Source of the DNA: Colwellia sp.
Lineage (GTDB): Bacteria > Pseudomonadota > Gammaproteobacteria > Enterobacterales > Alteromonadaceae
DNA: 51,816 nt
Direction: 5' to 3'
NCBI GenBank assembly: GCA_022969175.1
Contig: JALJPB010000025.1
Coordinates: 1-51,816, forward strand
Shown here: one piece after another, positions 14,211 through 25,157 of the stretch
Layout of the letters: every line of letters begins with the position of its first letter
Numbering within the stretch: the first letter of the stretch is position 1
Program-made: the position numbers and the translations under genes
The notes under the pieces: model-generated
What the model saw: only the letters and a program-made list of their open reading frames with translations
Told to the model about the DNA's origin: nothing
Database searches by the model: none

Positions 14211-16154
14211 ATGATATATAGAGTTATTTTGACTGTAATAGTTTTTATTGTCAGTTTTCAAACCATAGCAAGTAAGCCTGCTCAAATACCAGTATCTAGT
14301 TTTAATCAAATGCCCGTTGTTCAACAACCTAGCGTATCGCCGAACGGTAAAAATATTGCTGTAATTACCAATCGAGGAGAGGTGACTCAAGTTTCTATTT
14401 CTCCGTTTGATAAACCTCAAGAAATGCTACCAGTGGTAGAATTGGGCGGTGAAAAATATAGAATCGAAAGCATAAACTGGGCGAATGACGAGCGAGTTTT
14501 AGTGACAGTTACTCAGCCTTTTAAAGTGAGTACACTTCAAGTAAGAACCACTCATGTTTATTCGGTAAAAATTGACGGTAGTGACATTATTGAATTAAAA
14601 AAACGTAGTAGAAAACAGACAAATTGGGATTTCTATCGTTCTAGCCCACGATTATTAAGCACCTTAGTCGATGAGCCAAACCATGTATTAATGACAATAA
14701 GAGATAAACGAGATGATTACTACTCATCAGTTTTTAAAGTAAATATTACCACGGGGGATTTTGAAAAATATTTAGCTAATAACAAGAAAATTGTTGGTTG
14801 GTATTTTAACGATAAAGGTGAGGTATTAATGGCAATAGGTATCGATGATAACTACAACACTGATATCGATTATATTTATACCCGCAAAGATCAAAAATCT
14901 GATTGGAAATTAATAAAAAAAATAGAGGCTTATCAGGATGATACATTTTCACCTGTTATGTTTGAGCCTAAAACAAATTCAGTTATTGTGATTAGTGATC
15001 ATAAACTCAATAAAAAAGCACTTTGGCGATATTTCATTGATACACAAGAGTATAAGTTATTAGGCGCAGCTCCTGATAAACTGGATATTCGCAGTGCGAT
15101 TACTCGCTTAGAAGGAAATGGTAAAAAAGTAGTAGGTTATACATACGTAAAAAATTTCATCAAGAAAGTTTATTTTGATCAAAGCAATGCAGATTTAAAT
15201 CAGCAAGTTGTCAATATATTCGCTAAACAAGGTCTTCAGGCTTTTGTCTATGATTGGGATAAGGCTGAAAATCATTACATATTGTACGGTGTGGGTGATA
15301 ATAAACCTGGGCAGTTTTATCTTTATAATAAAAGCAAACAAAAAATTTCACCTTGGTATGGACAATACCCAAGTTTGAGCAAACATCAACTGGCCTCTGT
15401 TATGCCTTTCACCTTTAAGGCGCGAGATGGTATGGACTTAAATGGTTATCTTACTCTGCCGAATAATGTTGATAACCCTTCGCTTATCGTTTTTCCTCAT
15501 GGTGGACCATATGGCGTTCGAGACTCTCAATACTTTAACCCGTTTGTACAGTTATTTGCTAGTCGCGGCTATGCTGTATTACAAGTAAATTACCGAGGCT
15601 CAGGGGGCTTTGGCAATGCCTACAAAACAAGTGGCTATGCACAGTGGGGCAAAAAAATGCAAACCGACTTAATGGATGCAGTAAATTGGGTTAAGGAAAT
15701 GAAGCTTGCTAACATTGATAACTCTTGTATTGTCGGGGCAAGTTATGGTGGCTATGCCGCTTTGGCCGCAGGGTATCAAACGCCTAAACAGTTTAAATGT
15801 ATTGTTAGTATAGCGGGTGTTGGTGATATGGACGATCAAGTCATTCATTGGAAGTCTCGAGGGCATAGAAGTTATATTGATAATGTTGTTAATGAAAGTG
15901 ATGAAAGTTTAGCTGCTATTTCACCTATTCATCACGTTAAAAAGTTTGAAGCACCGGTTTTACTTATACATGGACGAGTAGATACTAGGGTTAGTTATCA
16001 TCAGTCAGAAGACATGTATGAGGCTTTAGATGATGCAGGGAAAGAGGTAAAGCTTAAAATGTTCGAATGGGGAACACATAACTTGGACGATTCAACAAAT
16101 CGACAAAAAGCGATGGGTTTAATGATTGAGTTTGTTGATCAATATTTAAAGTAA
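14211..16154 (+). CDS. Exported S9 family prolyl-oligopeptidase-like serine peptidase
   Basis: A 647-residue serine peptidase of the S9 family (acylaminoacyl-peptidase/dipeptidyl-peptidase type). Residues 1-20 are a signal peptide (cleavage after TIA). An N-terminal beta-propeller-like region (about 30-390) with PSVSPNGKNIA and repeated strands precedes the alpha/beta-hydrolase domain. The catalytic triad is visible: Ser511 in GASYGG, Asp591 in HGRVDTRV and His623 in WGTHNL. The oxyanion segment HGGPYG and GSGGFG loop are typical of S9C. It should cleave short peptides in the periplasm or outside. A 15-bp palindrome lies just upstream (14179-14193) and a strong terminator follows, so it is monocistronic. 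Confidence 0.92.
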   Translation: MIYRVILTVIVFIVSFQTIASKPAQIPVSSFNQMPVVQQPSVSPNGKNIAVITNRGEVTQVSISPFDKPQEMLPVVELGGEKYRIESINWANDERVLVTVTQPFKVSTLQVRTTHVYSVKIDGSDIIELKKRSRKQTNWDFYRSSPRLLSTLVDEPNHVLMTIRDKRDDYYSSVFKVNITTGDFEKYLANNKKIVGWYFNDKGEVLMAIGIDDNYNTDIDYIYTRKDQKSDWKLIKKIEAYQDDTFSPVMFEPKTNSVIVISDHKLNKKALWRYFIDTQEYKLLGAAPDKLDIRSAITRLEGNGKKVVGYTYVKNFIKKVYFDQSNADLNQQVVNIFAKQGLQAFVYDWDKAENHYILYGVGDNKPGQFYLYNKSKQKISPWYGQYPSLSKHQLASVMPFTFKARDGMDLNGYLTLPNNVDNPSLIVFPHGGPYGVRDSQYFNPFVQLFASRGYAVLQVNYRGSGGFGNAYKTSGYAQWGKKMQTDLMDAVNWVKEMKLANIDNSCIVGASYGGYAALAAGYQTPKQFKCIVSIAGVGDMDDQVIHWKSRGHRSYIDNVVNESDESLAAISPIHHVKKFEAPVLLIHGRVDTRVSYHQSEDMYEALDDAGKEVKLKMFEWGTHNLDDSTNRQKAMGLMIEFVDQYLK

Positions 16155-16171
16155 ACAGTGACTGGTAAAAT

Positions 16172-16203
16172 AAAAAAGTACGGTGAATCCGTACTTTTTT
16201 TAT
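16172..16203 (+). terminator. Strong intrinsic terminator after the S9 peptidase gene
   Basis: AAAAAAGTACGG pairs perfectly with CCGTACTTTTTT around the loop TGAAT, with the T-run continuing. A textbook rho-independent terminator that could act in both directions. Confidence 0.92.
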
Positions 16204-16592
16204 TTCTATATTATAGTTTTACACTATCTTAGCTTTACAATTTATTAGTTACCACCAAGAAAGATAAAAGGCAGTTAAAATACAATAGGTAATTAGTCGT
16301 AATGGTTTTGTTTTGAAGGTATTGTTTTGAAGGTATTGTTTTGAAGGTATTACTGATAACGATGAACATTTGAGCGATGGAATTATCTCGTGTTCACCAA
16401 CAGGGAGAGTAAGCTAGTTGAGAAAAAATTGTTTAACCTATTTTAATTTTTAGGGATGCTCGATACTTTTAAATCAGGTAAGTTGGTATTTCCCATAGTT
16501 GTTTATACTAGACCGACCATAAAAAAGAAGAAGGTAGTAGCACCTGCCTTGTAAGTGAATAACTCATATTGATGTAAATCAAAACAATTTAG
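16204..16592. other. Gene-poor spacer with a 14-bp tandem repeat
   Basis: Apart from the three-copy repeat at 16307-16348, I see no gene, RNA or clear promoter here. The sequence drifts in composition and holds no open frame with coding character. Confidence 0.6.
16307..16348 (+). repeat. 14-bp tandem repeat, three copies
   Basis: Unit ATTGTTTTGAAGGT; the second and third copies are identical and the first differs at one base. It is intergenic, so it probably arose by replication slippage. Confidence 0.9.
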
Positions 16593-16841
16593 TTAACTTC
16601 TAACCTTAATTTCTGGGCTAGGGTCAATATTGCCTTCTTTATCGATAGTAGCGACTTGATCACCAAGTGTAAGGATAACCGTTTCTTCAGTATCATAAAT
16701 GCGAATGTAACTTAGCTCGTAACCAAAATGGGATAAAGAACTTACTGCCGCTTGTTGAGAGGTATTGAGGTGAGCCCATAATACATTAGTCTGTGGTGTA
16801 GAGTGGCGGCGTTCGTATTTTGTCGATGGCATTTTTTCCAT
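16593..16841 (-). CDS. Small conserved cytoplasmic protein, function unknown
   Basis: An 82-residue soluble protein. The N-terminal segment STKYERRHSTPQTNVLWAHL and the core QQAAVSSLSHFGYELSYIR resemble small proteins I have seen across Shewanella and Colwellia-type genomes, ending in a short strand-rich part and IKVRS. No function is known to me. Two in-frame ATGs exist, at 16841 and 16832; neither has a strong ribosome site, and the longer form is given. It is an isolated gene with long spacers on both sides. Confidence 0.65.
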   Translation of the reverse strand: MEKMPSTKYERRHSTPQTNVLWAHLNTSQQAAVSSLSHFGYELSYIRIYDTEETVILTLGDQVATIDKEGNIDPSPEIKVRS

Positions 16842-17298
16842 ATTTTCACTTTAACTCCAAAGAATGTATGTTAAGTATAGAAGAAGAAAAAATTTACACT
16901 CATAATTTTTTGTCTGGGGTTAAGGCGTATGAGTCTTTCGCCTATACCTATAAATATATAAAAAGGCAGGAGAGTTGTTGGTTGGTTGGTCGTTCCCAAT
17001 AAATGATGATAAACGCAGAGTGAGTTTTTAGGCTTTCCCCAAAGGGCTGAAGCTACTTCCTCTCAAACTGAGTTATAAAGCTTTAAAGACCACCGCATGG
17101 ATGCAGAGATAGAGCATGAAGATAAATTGTCGAGAATATCTATTGGGCACCCCATACATTTTGCTGGAGGGGAGAAATAGTCAATAGTAGAGTTATCGGT
17201 AAAGGCTCGCCACACCCGACGATAATTAAATTTTATACAGTGGCTAAATCTTCTGCTATAATGCGCGTAATTAAATTTAGAATAAGTGTTTATTTAGT
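16842..17298. other. 457-bp spacer, no supported gene apart from a promoter at its right end
   Basis: I find no convincing coding frame; one 60-codon forward frame overlaps the opposite gene and has no ribosome site. Around 17092-17120 the segment GCATGGATGC followed by AGAGCAT resembles decayed repeat sequence often seen between proteobacterial genes. A strong extended -10 lies at 17254-17262. A small RNA cannot be excluded. Confidence 0.4.
17233..17262 (+). promoter_or_regulatory. Extended -10 promoter for the 62-residue protein gene
   Basis: TGCTATAAT (17254-17262) is a perfect extended -10 element. The -35 region TTATAC (17233-17238), 18 bases upstream, is poor, which fits extended -10 promoters. 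It lies 36 bases before the start codon. Confidence 0.6.
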
Positions 17299-17487
17299 AT
17301 GCAAATAAAGTTAACAGCTGATATAGAAAAGAATTTTGACCATGGTTGTTCTGCGGGCGAAGAATTTGAAGCCGTCTTGATTCACCCTCGTTCAACGACA
17401 GTAGAGTTTATTACTGATGCAGGCAAAGCGTTAAGAGCGTTTAGCTATGAATATGAAGTGATTGAAACAGTTGAATTAACTTCGTAA
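17299..17487 (+). CDS. Short soluble protein of unknown function
   Basis: A 62-residue acidic protein, MQIKLTADIEKN followed by a strand-rich body and a C-terminal YEVIETVELTS. It is likely a small beta-barrel-like domain, but I recognise no family. Support comes from the excellent promoter 36 bases before the ATG, coding-like composition and a clear terminator right after the stop. No signal peptide or membrane span. The 5' leader is short and the ribosome site is weak. Confidence 0.65.
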   Translation: MQIKLTADIEKNFDHGCSAGEEFEAVLIHPRSTTVEFITDAGKALRAFSYEYEVIETVELTS

Positions 17488-17515
17488 ACAGCATAAAAAA
17501 CAACGTTATAATTTT

Positions 17516-17590
17516 AAAAACCGCTAAAACATTTTTGAACGCTGCTTTTTTGTAGCATCAAAACCCTGTTTTGGCGGTTTTTTGTTTTTT
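17516..17590 (+). terminator. Compound terminator after the 62-residue protein gene
   Basis: AAAAACCGCTAAAACA (17516-17531) pairs with TGTTTTGGCGGTTTTT (17567-17582) with one T-G pair, and the T-rich tail continues to 17590. The intervening loop holds a smaller hairpin (GCTGC and GTAGC around six T). The overall fold is longer than a usual terminator. Confidence 0.75.
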
Positions 17591-17621
17591 GGCTATTATT
17601 GGCCACTTAGTTGGTTTTAAA

Positions 17622-18185
17622 ATGAAAAATGTAATGAAAGTGAATGACTCTGCGCGTCTTAGTTATCAATTAATAACTGAAGGTGATGTGGAATTATTGT
17701 ATCAATTAGATCAAGACCCTGAAGTCATGCGCTATATCAATGGCGGTGAGCCATCATCAATGAAACAAATAGTGGAAGTTTTTATACCAAGAGTGAAGGC
17801 CTTTTCTAACCCAACTTTAGGCTGGGGGTTATGGTCAGTTACGGTTAAAGCAGATCAATCATTTATTGGTTGGATATTGATAAGACCGATGGAATTTTTT
17901 ACTCCAAATCCTGAGCTTGATAATTTAGAAATTGGTTGGCGATTTAAGCAAAACTCATGGGGATACGGCTATGCAACAGAAGCAGCATTAGCGGTAAAGG
18001 CCGTAGTTGTACAAGATAGCAGCGTGATGAAAATTAGTGCAATTGCTGATGAAGAAAATAATGCATCAATAACAGTGATGAAAAAAATAGGGCTAACTTA
18101 TGTAAAAAACCACCTATACAAAACCCCAAAGGGCGATATGCAGGTGGTTTATTATCAGCAAATTGTAGATCAATCAGCTAAGTGA
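17622..18185 (+). CDS. GNAT-family N-acetyltransferase (RimJ/RimL-like)
   Basis: Transfers an acetyl group from acetyl-CoA to an amino group; the acceptor is unknown. The 187-residue form starts at the ATG at 17622; the frame is open upstream only through the terminator of the previous gene, and an ATG at 17634 is an alternative. The N-terminal RLSYQLITEGDVELLYQL and PEVMRYINGG are typical of Acetyltransf_3 (RimJ/RimL) proteins. The acetyl-CoA loop follows strand 4 at LEIGWRFKQNSWGYGYATEA, with the Q/R-x-x-G-x-G/A pattern carried by QNSWGYGYA, and NNASITVMKKIGL is the usual C-terminal segment. Its 3' end overlaps the convergent saccharopine dehydrogenase gene by 16 bases. Confidence 0.85.
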   Translation: MKNVMKVNDSARLSYQLITEGDVELLYQLDQDPEVMRYINGGEPSSMKQIVEVFIPRVKAFSNPTLGWGLWSVTVKADQSFIGWILIRPMEFFTPNPELDNLEIGWRFKQNSWGYGYATEAALAVKAVVVQDSSVMKISAIADEENNASITVMKKIGLTYVKNHLYKTPKGDMQVVYYQQIVDQSAK

Positions 18186-19357
18186 TCTTTAAGATGAAAT
18201 TCTTCACCTAAATTTCCTAGCTCAGTTAACCAAGGCTGTATCGCTTTTGGTTGATGCGGAGCTGCGCTAACACCGATTGGGCTATTATTTGCTAAAACTG
18301 ACTCGATAGCTAAACTTACTGGAATCGATACTAACCTTGCCATTGCTTGGCCTTGTCCATTACCATATGCATCAAGTAGATAGCTTTTGTGCCATACTTC
18401 TTTACCCGCATTTTTTGCGACTAAATCAACACTTAATACTACGCGGTCTGGCTCATTGTCGTCATAGCTATACTTTTGTTCTAACTCTTGGCTGATAACC
18501 GTTAAGCGCTGCTCAATTTCATCTGCAGACTTGTCACTAGCAGCAAGTTCAGCTATTTCATCAAACAAATATTGCCATGCGGTAGACCAACCTTCTAAGC
18601 GTAAAGTACCGCGAACAAATTCGTCGACTTTCCAGTTTTCCTTAAAGCCATATTGTTGTAAAAAGGGTAAAGAATCTCTGTTAGGGTAGGCTTGAAATGT
18701 CTCATTTCCCTCAGACAAGGCAATAGTGTAATCGCTTAGCGCTTCCCATGGCGCTTGTGACGTTGCAGCAACGCCATTTTTCAGCCATTTAGCCGGAGAT
18801 TTTAACGCTTTTAAAACACCTAAAGGTGACCAGCTAAATTTATATTTAAAATCATTGGCAACTTTTGGAAAACCACCACAGTAAGAGCGGAATGACAATT
18901 GGTTATCTGTCGAGAAGCTTTCACTGTTTTGATAATCATCAACTAACAAATGAGCTAATAAATGATCTAAACCAGGATCTAAACCCACCTCGTTAACAAA
19001 CGATAATTCAGCTGCTTTTGCTTGTTCGTTTAATGCCGCCATTTCAGGAGAGATATAACTACTTGAAACAAAATGAGCATTTTTAGCCAAGCAGAGCTGG
19101 GCAACTTCTATATGTTTGGTTGCTGGTAACATTGAAACGACAACATCACCTTTATTAATGGTTTCTTCAAGTGTTTTCCAATCAAGTTGTTGCACTTTTA
19201 CTGGCTTTGAGTTTTCATCTTCAATACCAGCTAAAGTTAATTGTGCTTTGCTTAAACTTCTATTCCAAACAATTAATGGGTATTGGCCTTGTGCCAAACG
19301 TTTAATACCTGGTATTGAAGATAAGCCAGCGCCGAGCCAGTGGATTGTATTTTTCAT
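18170..19357 (-). CDS. Saccharopine dehydrogenase, glutamate-forming type (Lys9-like)
   Basis: Oxidises saccharopine to alpha-aminoadipate semialdehyde and glutamate in the degradative direction. The 395-residue protein starts with a Rossmann strand and Gly-rich turn (IHWLGAGLSSIPGIKRLA). VSMLPATKHIEVAQLCL and SSYISPEMAALNEQA follow, then VNEVGLDPGLDHLLAH, the saccharopine-binding signature, and SYCGGFPKVANDFKYKFSWSP. It is the second gene of a two-gene minus-strand unit, 12 bases behind the Lys1-like gene. Its stop lies inside the end of the convergent GNAT gene. Carboxynorspermidine dehydrogenase is a related enzyme, but the DPGLDH and FSWSP segments and the Lys1-like partner favour saccharopine. 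Confidence 0.85.
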   Translation of the reverse strand: MKNTIHWLGAGLSSIPGIKRLAQGQYPLIVWNRSLSKAQLTLAGIEDENSKPVKVQQLDWKTLEETINKGDVVVSMLPATKHIEVAQLCLAKNAHFVSSSYISPEMAALNEQAKAAELSFVNEVGLDPGLDHLLAHLLVDDYQNSESFSTDNQLSFRSYCGGFPKVANDFKYKFSWSPLGVLKALKSPAKWLKNGVAATSQAPWEALSDYTIALSEGNETFQAYPNRDSLPFLQQYGFKENWKVDEFVRGTLRLEGWSTAWQYLFDEIAELAASDKSADEIEQRLTVISQELEQKYSYDDNEPDRVVLSVDLVAKNAGKEVWHKSYLLDAYGNGQGQAMARLVSIPVSLAIESVLANNSPIGVSAAPHQPKAIQPWLTELGNLGEEFHLKDHLAD

Positions 19358-19369
19358 GTTAAACCTATT

Positions 19370-20461
19370 TTATAATTTAGTTTCAGCAACTTTTTGCTGA
19401 AATAATGCTAATGCTTTTGGCCAAACACCTGTTGAGGTATCACCAAGGGATAATAAATGTTTAAGTAATTGTTGCCCATAGTCTTCACTGCTTTCTTTTG
19501 GCAATAATGACGGTAAATGATCAATGGCAATTAAATTCAAAGGTGACTCACCTTCAATGATGCTCAAGCAAGGCGATTTAAATGTAGTGCACTCTTTATA
19601 AATAGGTAAAGGGTTATATGCACCATAAGGGTCGCAGCTTACATCAGTAATAACAGCGAGTTTACGCTGTTTTGACGATAAAATTTCATGGTTGATAAAT
19701 GCAGGTGAGCTACCATCTGCAGCGGCCCCACTTATAAACACACAGTTAACTAAAATATCATAATCATTAAGTTCTGCAAATGGGCCACCTTTTTGCGTTT
19801 CAGCTAAATCCCACTCAATTACTTCAAGGGATAATTCTTTAGCGACATCAACAGCACCTTTACCACTGCGTCCTTTTGCACCAATAACGATTACTCTTGG
19901 TTTAACTGCTATTTGCTCAATAGCCTCCGACAAGGTTGCCATTAATTGTGATTTATCTGAGTACGCATTAATGTCTTTCAACGGAGGTTGCATGCCAGCA
20001 TGCTGATTTGCCCATGCTAAAGTGGCTAAAGCAGCTCCAGCAAAACCTGCCCAATAACCAAAAGCGGCAACTCGGCGGTTGTTTTCATCGACAAGATATT
20101 CTAAATCGTATAATTTACCATTACCTTGATTAAAACGTGTTAATAGTGCTTGCCATCCTTGCTGCTCTTTATAAACATGAGCAAAATAAATATGTTGATG
20201 TACCAAAGGGAATGTCGCTTCAGGTAGCTCTTTTAAACCCAAAATTATTGCGTTTTGTGGCGCGTCGACCCAGCTACCTTGTTGAACTATGTCGCAGCCA
20301 ATATCTTGGTATTGACGATCAGAAAAAATACTTTGCCGTGAAGACTCTACAGTAACCTCAAAGCCAGCATCAAGAAGCTGTTTTGCATTGTTAGGGGTTA
20401 AAGCGGTTCGTTGCTCTTGAGGTTTGGTTTCGGCACGTAGCCATATATGGGCTTTATTCAT
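19370..20461 (-). CDS. Saccharopine dehydrogenase, lysine-forming type (Lys1-like; lysine-ketoglutarate reductase)
   Basis: Joins lysine and 2-oxoglutarate to saccharopine, or the reverse, with NAD(P)(H). The 363-residue length and the N-terminal signature WLRAETKPQEQRTALTP match the Lys1/alanine-dehydrogenase fold. The substrate region contains HQHIYFAHVYKEQQGW, and the nucleotide-binding region contains VIVIGAKGRSGKGAVDVA. VISDVSCDPYG-like TDVSCDPYGAYNP follows, with FKSPCLSIIEGESPLN near the end. It is the first gene of the unit and lies divergent from the GH63 gene. With the Lys9-like enzyme it makes a complete two-step lysine to aminoadipate semialdehyde route; the semialdehyde dehydrogenase is not in the window. 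Confidence 0.85.
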   Translation of the reverse strand: MNKAHIWLRAETKPQEQRTALTPNNAKQLLDAGFEVTVESSRQSIFSDRQYQDIGCDIVQQGSWVDAPQNAIILGLKELPEATFPLVHQHIYFAHVYKEQQGWQALLTRFNQGNGKLYDLEYLVDENNRRVAAFGYWAGFAGAALATLAWANQHAGMQPPLKDINAYSDKSQLMATLSEAIEQIAVKPRVIVIGAKGRSGKGAVDVAKELSLEVIEWDLAETQKGGPFAELNDYDILVNCVFISGAAADGSSPAFINHEILSSKQRKLAVITDVSCDPYGAYNPLPIYKECTTFKSPCLSIIEGESPLNLIAIDHLPSLLPKESSEDYGQQLLKHLLSLGDTSTGVWPKALALFQQKVAETKL

Positions 20462-20559
20462 CGTTAGCTTCTAGTAAGTTTTAACAAAAGTGTATTGATC
20501 ATCTCGTTTATTTATCACTAAATGATATTCTTGTGCTATTTATACTACAAATGTAATAA

Positions 20560-23139
<2,580 letters not shown>

Positions 23140-23203
23140 CAAGGCATAGATAAAGTGCTTTAATGGCTCTTTAATGCTATTCATTATTTAGGAAAATGAA
23201 CAC

Positions 23204-23641
23204 ATGCAAGAGCCTGAAATAGCACGTTGGACTTTAATTCGCGATACCTTAATTTTTCAATTTAAATTAGCACTAGATGCCGTTCGTGATCTCATCTTAA
23301 GCCCAGTATCAATTGTTTGCTCACTGATCGATATCTTTAAAAATCATTCATTGTCACAAAGTTATTTTCAAAAATTAATGGTTTTTGGCCATCAAACAGA
23401 TAAATGGCTAAATTTGTTTGGGAGTCCAAGTAAACCAACAAACAACTTAGAGCCTCTAAAAGGGCAGCCAGTAAAGCCAGATGCAAATGTTGATCAGCTT
23501 TTTGCTCGAGTTGAAATCTTGTTAAAAGAACAACATGGCAAAGGAGGATTGACAGCTTCTGCTAAAAATACCATTGATCGTTACCTTAATAAAATTGTTG
23601 AAAATAAAAATAAAAATAAAGGTGATGACCTTGATAGCTAA
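23204..23641 (+). CDS. Conserved hypothetical protein with amphipathic N-terminal region
   Basis: A 145-residue protein of no family known to me. The N-terminal half has long hydrophobic or amphipathic helices (LIFQFKLALDAVRDLILSPV, then IVCSLIDIFKNH), suggesting membrane association. A proline-rich linker (about 75-95) is followed by a C-terminal helical part with LFARVEILLKEQHGKGGL and a Lys/Asn-rich tail. AGGAAAATG-type ribosome site lies before the ATG. It sits between the GH63 gene (64 bp upstream) and a broken SDR gene (72 bp downstream), so it may be co-transcribed with either. Coding composition is like that of its neighbours. Confidence 0.7.
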   Translation: MQEPEIARWTLIRDTLIFQFKLALDAVRDLILSPVSIVCSLIDIFKNHSLSQSYFQKLMVFGHQTDKWLNLFGSPSKPTNNLEPLKGQPVKPDANVDQLFARVEILLKEQHGKGGLTASAKNTIDRYLNKIVENKNKNKGDDLDS

Positions 23642-23713
23642 AGCATGTTGATATGGCAATAGTTATCAGTGAAGTATTATGCAAATAACAATCCGTTCAA
23701 ACGAAAGGTAGCC

Positions 23714-24509
23714 ATGAATATTAATAACAAAACAATATGGATTACCGGTGCCTCATCAGGAATTGGTGAAGCTCTTGCAATCGAGTGTGCTCGCCAAGGA
23801 GCTATATTAATTCTATCGGCAAGAAATAAAGAAAAACTGCAGTTACTTAAAAGCCAACTGGTTAATAGTGACCAACATAGGGTTTTACCTTTAGATTTAA
23901 GTGAGCCTGAAAATCTTGCTACTCAAGTTGCTGCGACCATTGAGTCAAACACCATTGATATTTTAATTAATAATGGCGGAATTTCTCAACGAGGAAGTGC
24001 GAGAAATACAAATTTAAGTGTTCAGCGGCAAGTAATGGAAGTGAATTACTTTGGCACTATCGCTTTAACTCAATGTGTTTTACCAAAAATGCTCGCCGCT
24101 AAAACAGGTATGATAGTTACTGTTTCTTCGGTAGCGGGTAAAATTGGCGGACAAAGTATGTCAGGCTATAGTGCGTCTAAACACGCGATTATTGGTTATA
24201 TGGACTGTTTACGTGCTGAAAGAAAGTTGCAATGGCTTACATGTATTAACGATTTGTCCTGGCTTTGTCCAAACTAATATATCAGTCAATGCTATGACTG
24301 AAAATGGCCAAAGTTATGGCAAAGTAGCTAAGTCGATTAAAGAAGGTATTGGTGTAGAGGAATGTGCTGCAAAAATAATTAGCGCAGTTAAAGCCAATAA
24401 AAGTGAAGTGATTATTGGTAAAGGTCTTAGTTATTGGGCACCAACAATCTATCGATTTTTTCCAAGCTTGTTTAGAAAGATATCAGCAGCAAAAATATTA
24501 GATAAATAA
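23714..24509 (+). pseudogene. Short-chain dehydrogenase/reductase gene broken by a +1 frameshift
   Basis: The N-terminal two thirds are an intact classical SDR: cofactor loop TGASSGIGEALA (11-22), NNGG motif, and the catalytic Ser139, Tyr152 and Lys156 in YSASKHA. The frame then fails within the run CTGAAAGAAAGTTG (24217-24230): reading on gives a short junk tail ending at 24277, while the next frame continues the family sequence with NGLHVLTICPGFVQTNISV and runs to 24509. Removing one A from the run restores a full ~265-residue protein. It is therefore either a recent inactivation or a sequencing/assembly error in an A-rich run. The start at 23714 is chosen because AAAGGT lies just upstream. 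Close relatives are DHRS7-type SDRs of unknown substrate. Confidence 0.85.
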
Positions 24510-24654
24510 TAAAATAACAACCCTAACGAAAATCTCTGTTTCAGCTGTATTGTTATTAGCGACAAATTTATTGGTGAGTGTCTGATAATTTAAATAACTA
24601 TCAAGCCAACTCAGTTCTCGTTAAACTAAGCCTTTTACTTTATGTTAGATAACA

Positions 24655-25143
24655 ATGACTACAGCTTTCTCCTATTCAACCACTTATATTTTAGATAAAA
24701 GCCATTTTAGTGAAACCTTCGATGAGTCAGTTATTGTTGATACCTCTAAAACGGTGTATTTCAAGTCTGTAGTTTTAGCATTGTTTGGTTTAGCTATTTT
24801 ACTTTTTACTGAAGTAAATCCTTATGCTGCGTGGTTTATTGTTGCGTTAGGAGCGATAGAGGCTTTAAGTATTCGTTTTCGAAAGTCTTGGTGGTTAGCA
24901 CGGCAGATGTTAAGTAAAGCGGCAAATGCTGAGATGACGCTGACAATCGATGAACAAGACGTTTGCAGTAAATCGTTTTATGTTGAAAGTAAAATATCAT
25001 GGCCTAATATCAATAAAATTGAACAAACATCACACGGATGGTTGCTTTATCATTCTCAAGGTAAAAATTACATTTCTGGACGGTGTCTCTCTGAGCAAGC
25101 CAGTGATTTTATTGCACAACAAGCTATATTAAAAGCACATTAG
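24655..25143 (+). CDS. YcxB-like membrane protein
   Basis: A 162-residue protein with a polar N-terminus, two membrane spans (about 38-54 and 58-75) and a cytoplasmic C-terminal domain with MTLTIDEQDVCSKSFYVESK, then ISWPNINKIEQTSHGWLLYH. This layout and the W-x-x-I-x-x-I-x-x-T pattern match YcxB-like (PF14317-type) proteins, whose soluble part resembles PH domains. Function is not established. It lies 14 bases before the TauE/SafE exporter gene, so the two probably form one unit. Family assignment is by eye. Confidence 0.7.
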   Translation: MTTAFSYSTTYILDKSHFSETFDESVIVDTSKTVYFKSVVLALFGLAILLFTEVNPYAAWFIVALGAIEALSIRFRKSWWLARQMLSKAANAEMTLTIDEQDVCSKSFYVESKISWPNINKIEQTSHGWLLYHSQGKNYISGRCLSEQASDFIAQQAILKAH

Positions 25144-25157
25144 ACCGTAGTTTTATT

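Noticed and set aside
16820..17002. 60-codon forward frame
   Set aside because: It overlaps the start of the better supported minus-strand gene, lacks a ribosome site and has no protein-like character.
24217..24230. Programmed +1 frameshift in the SDR gene
   Set aside because: No stop-codon-based slip site or stimulatory structure is visible, and SDRs are not known to use recoding; mutation or sequence error is simpler.
24144..24509. Independent 121-codon gene
   Set aside because: It is the C-terminal third of the broken SDR gene; its first part is out-of-frame noise before NGLHVLTICPGF.
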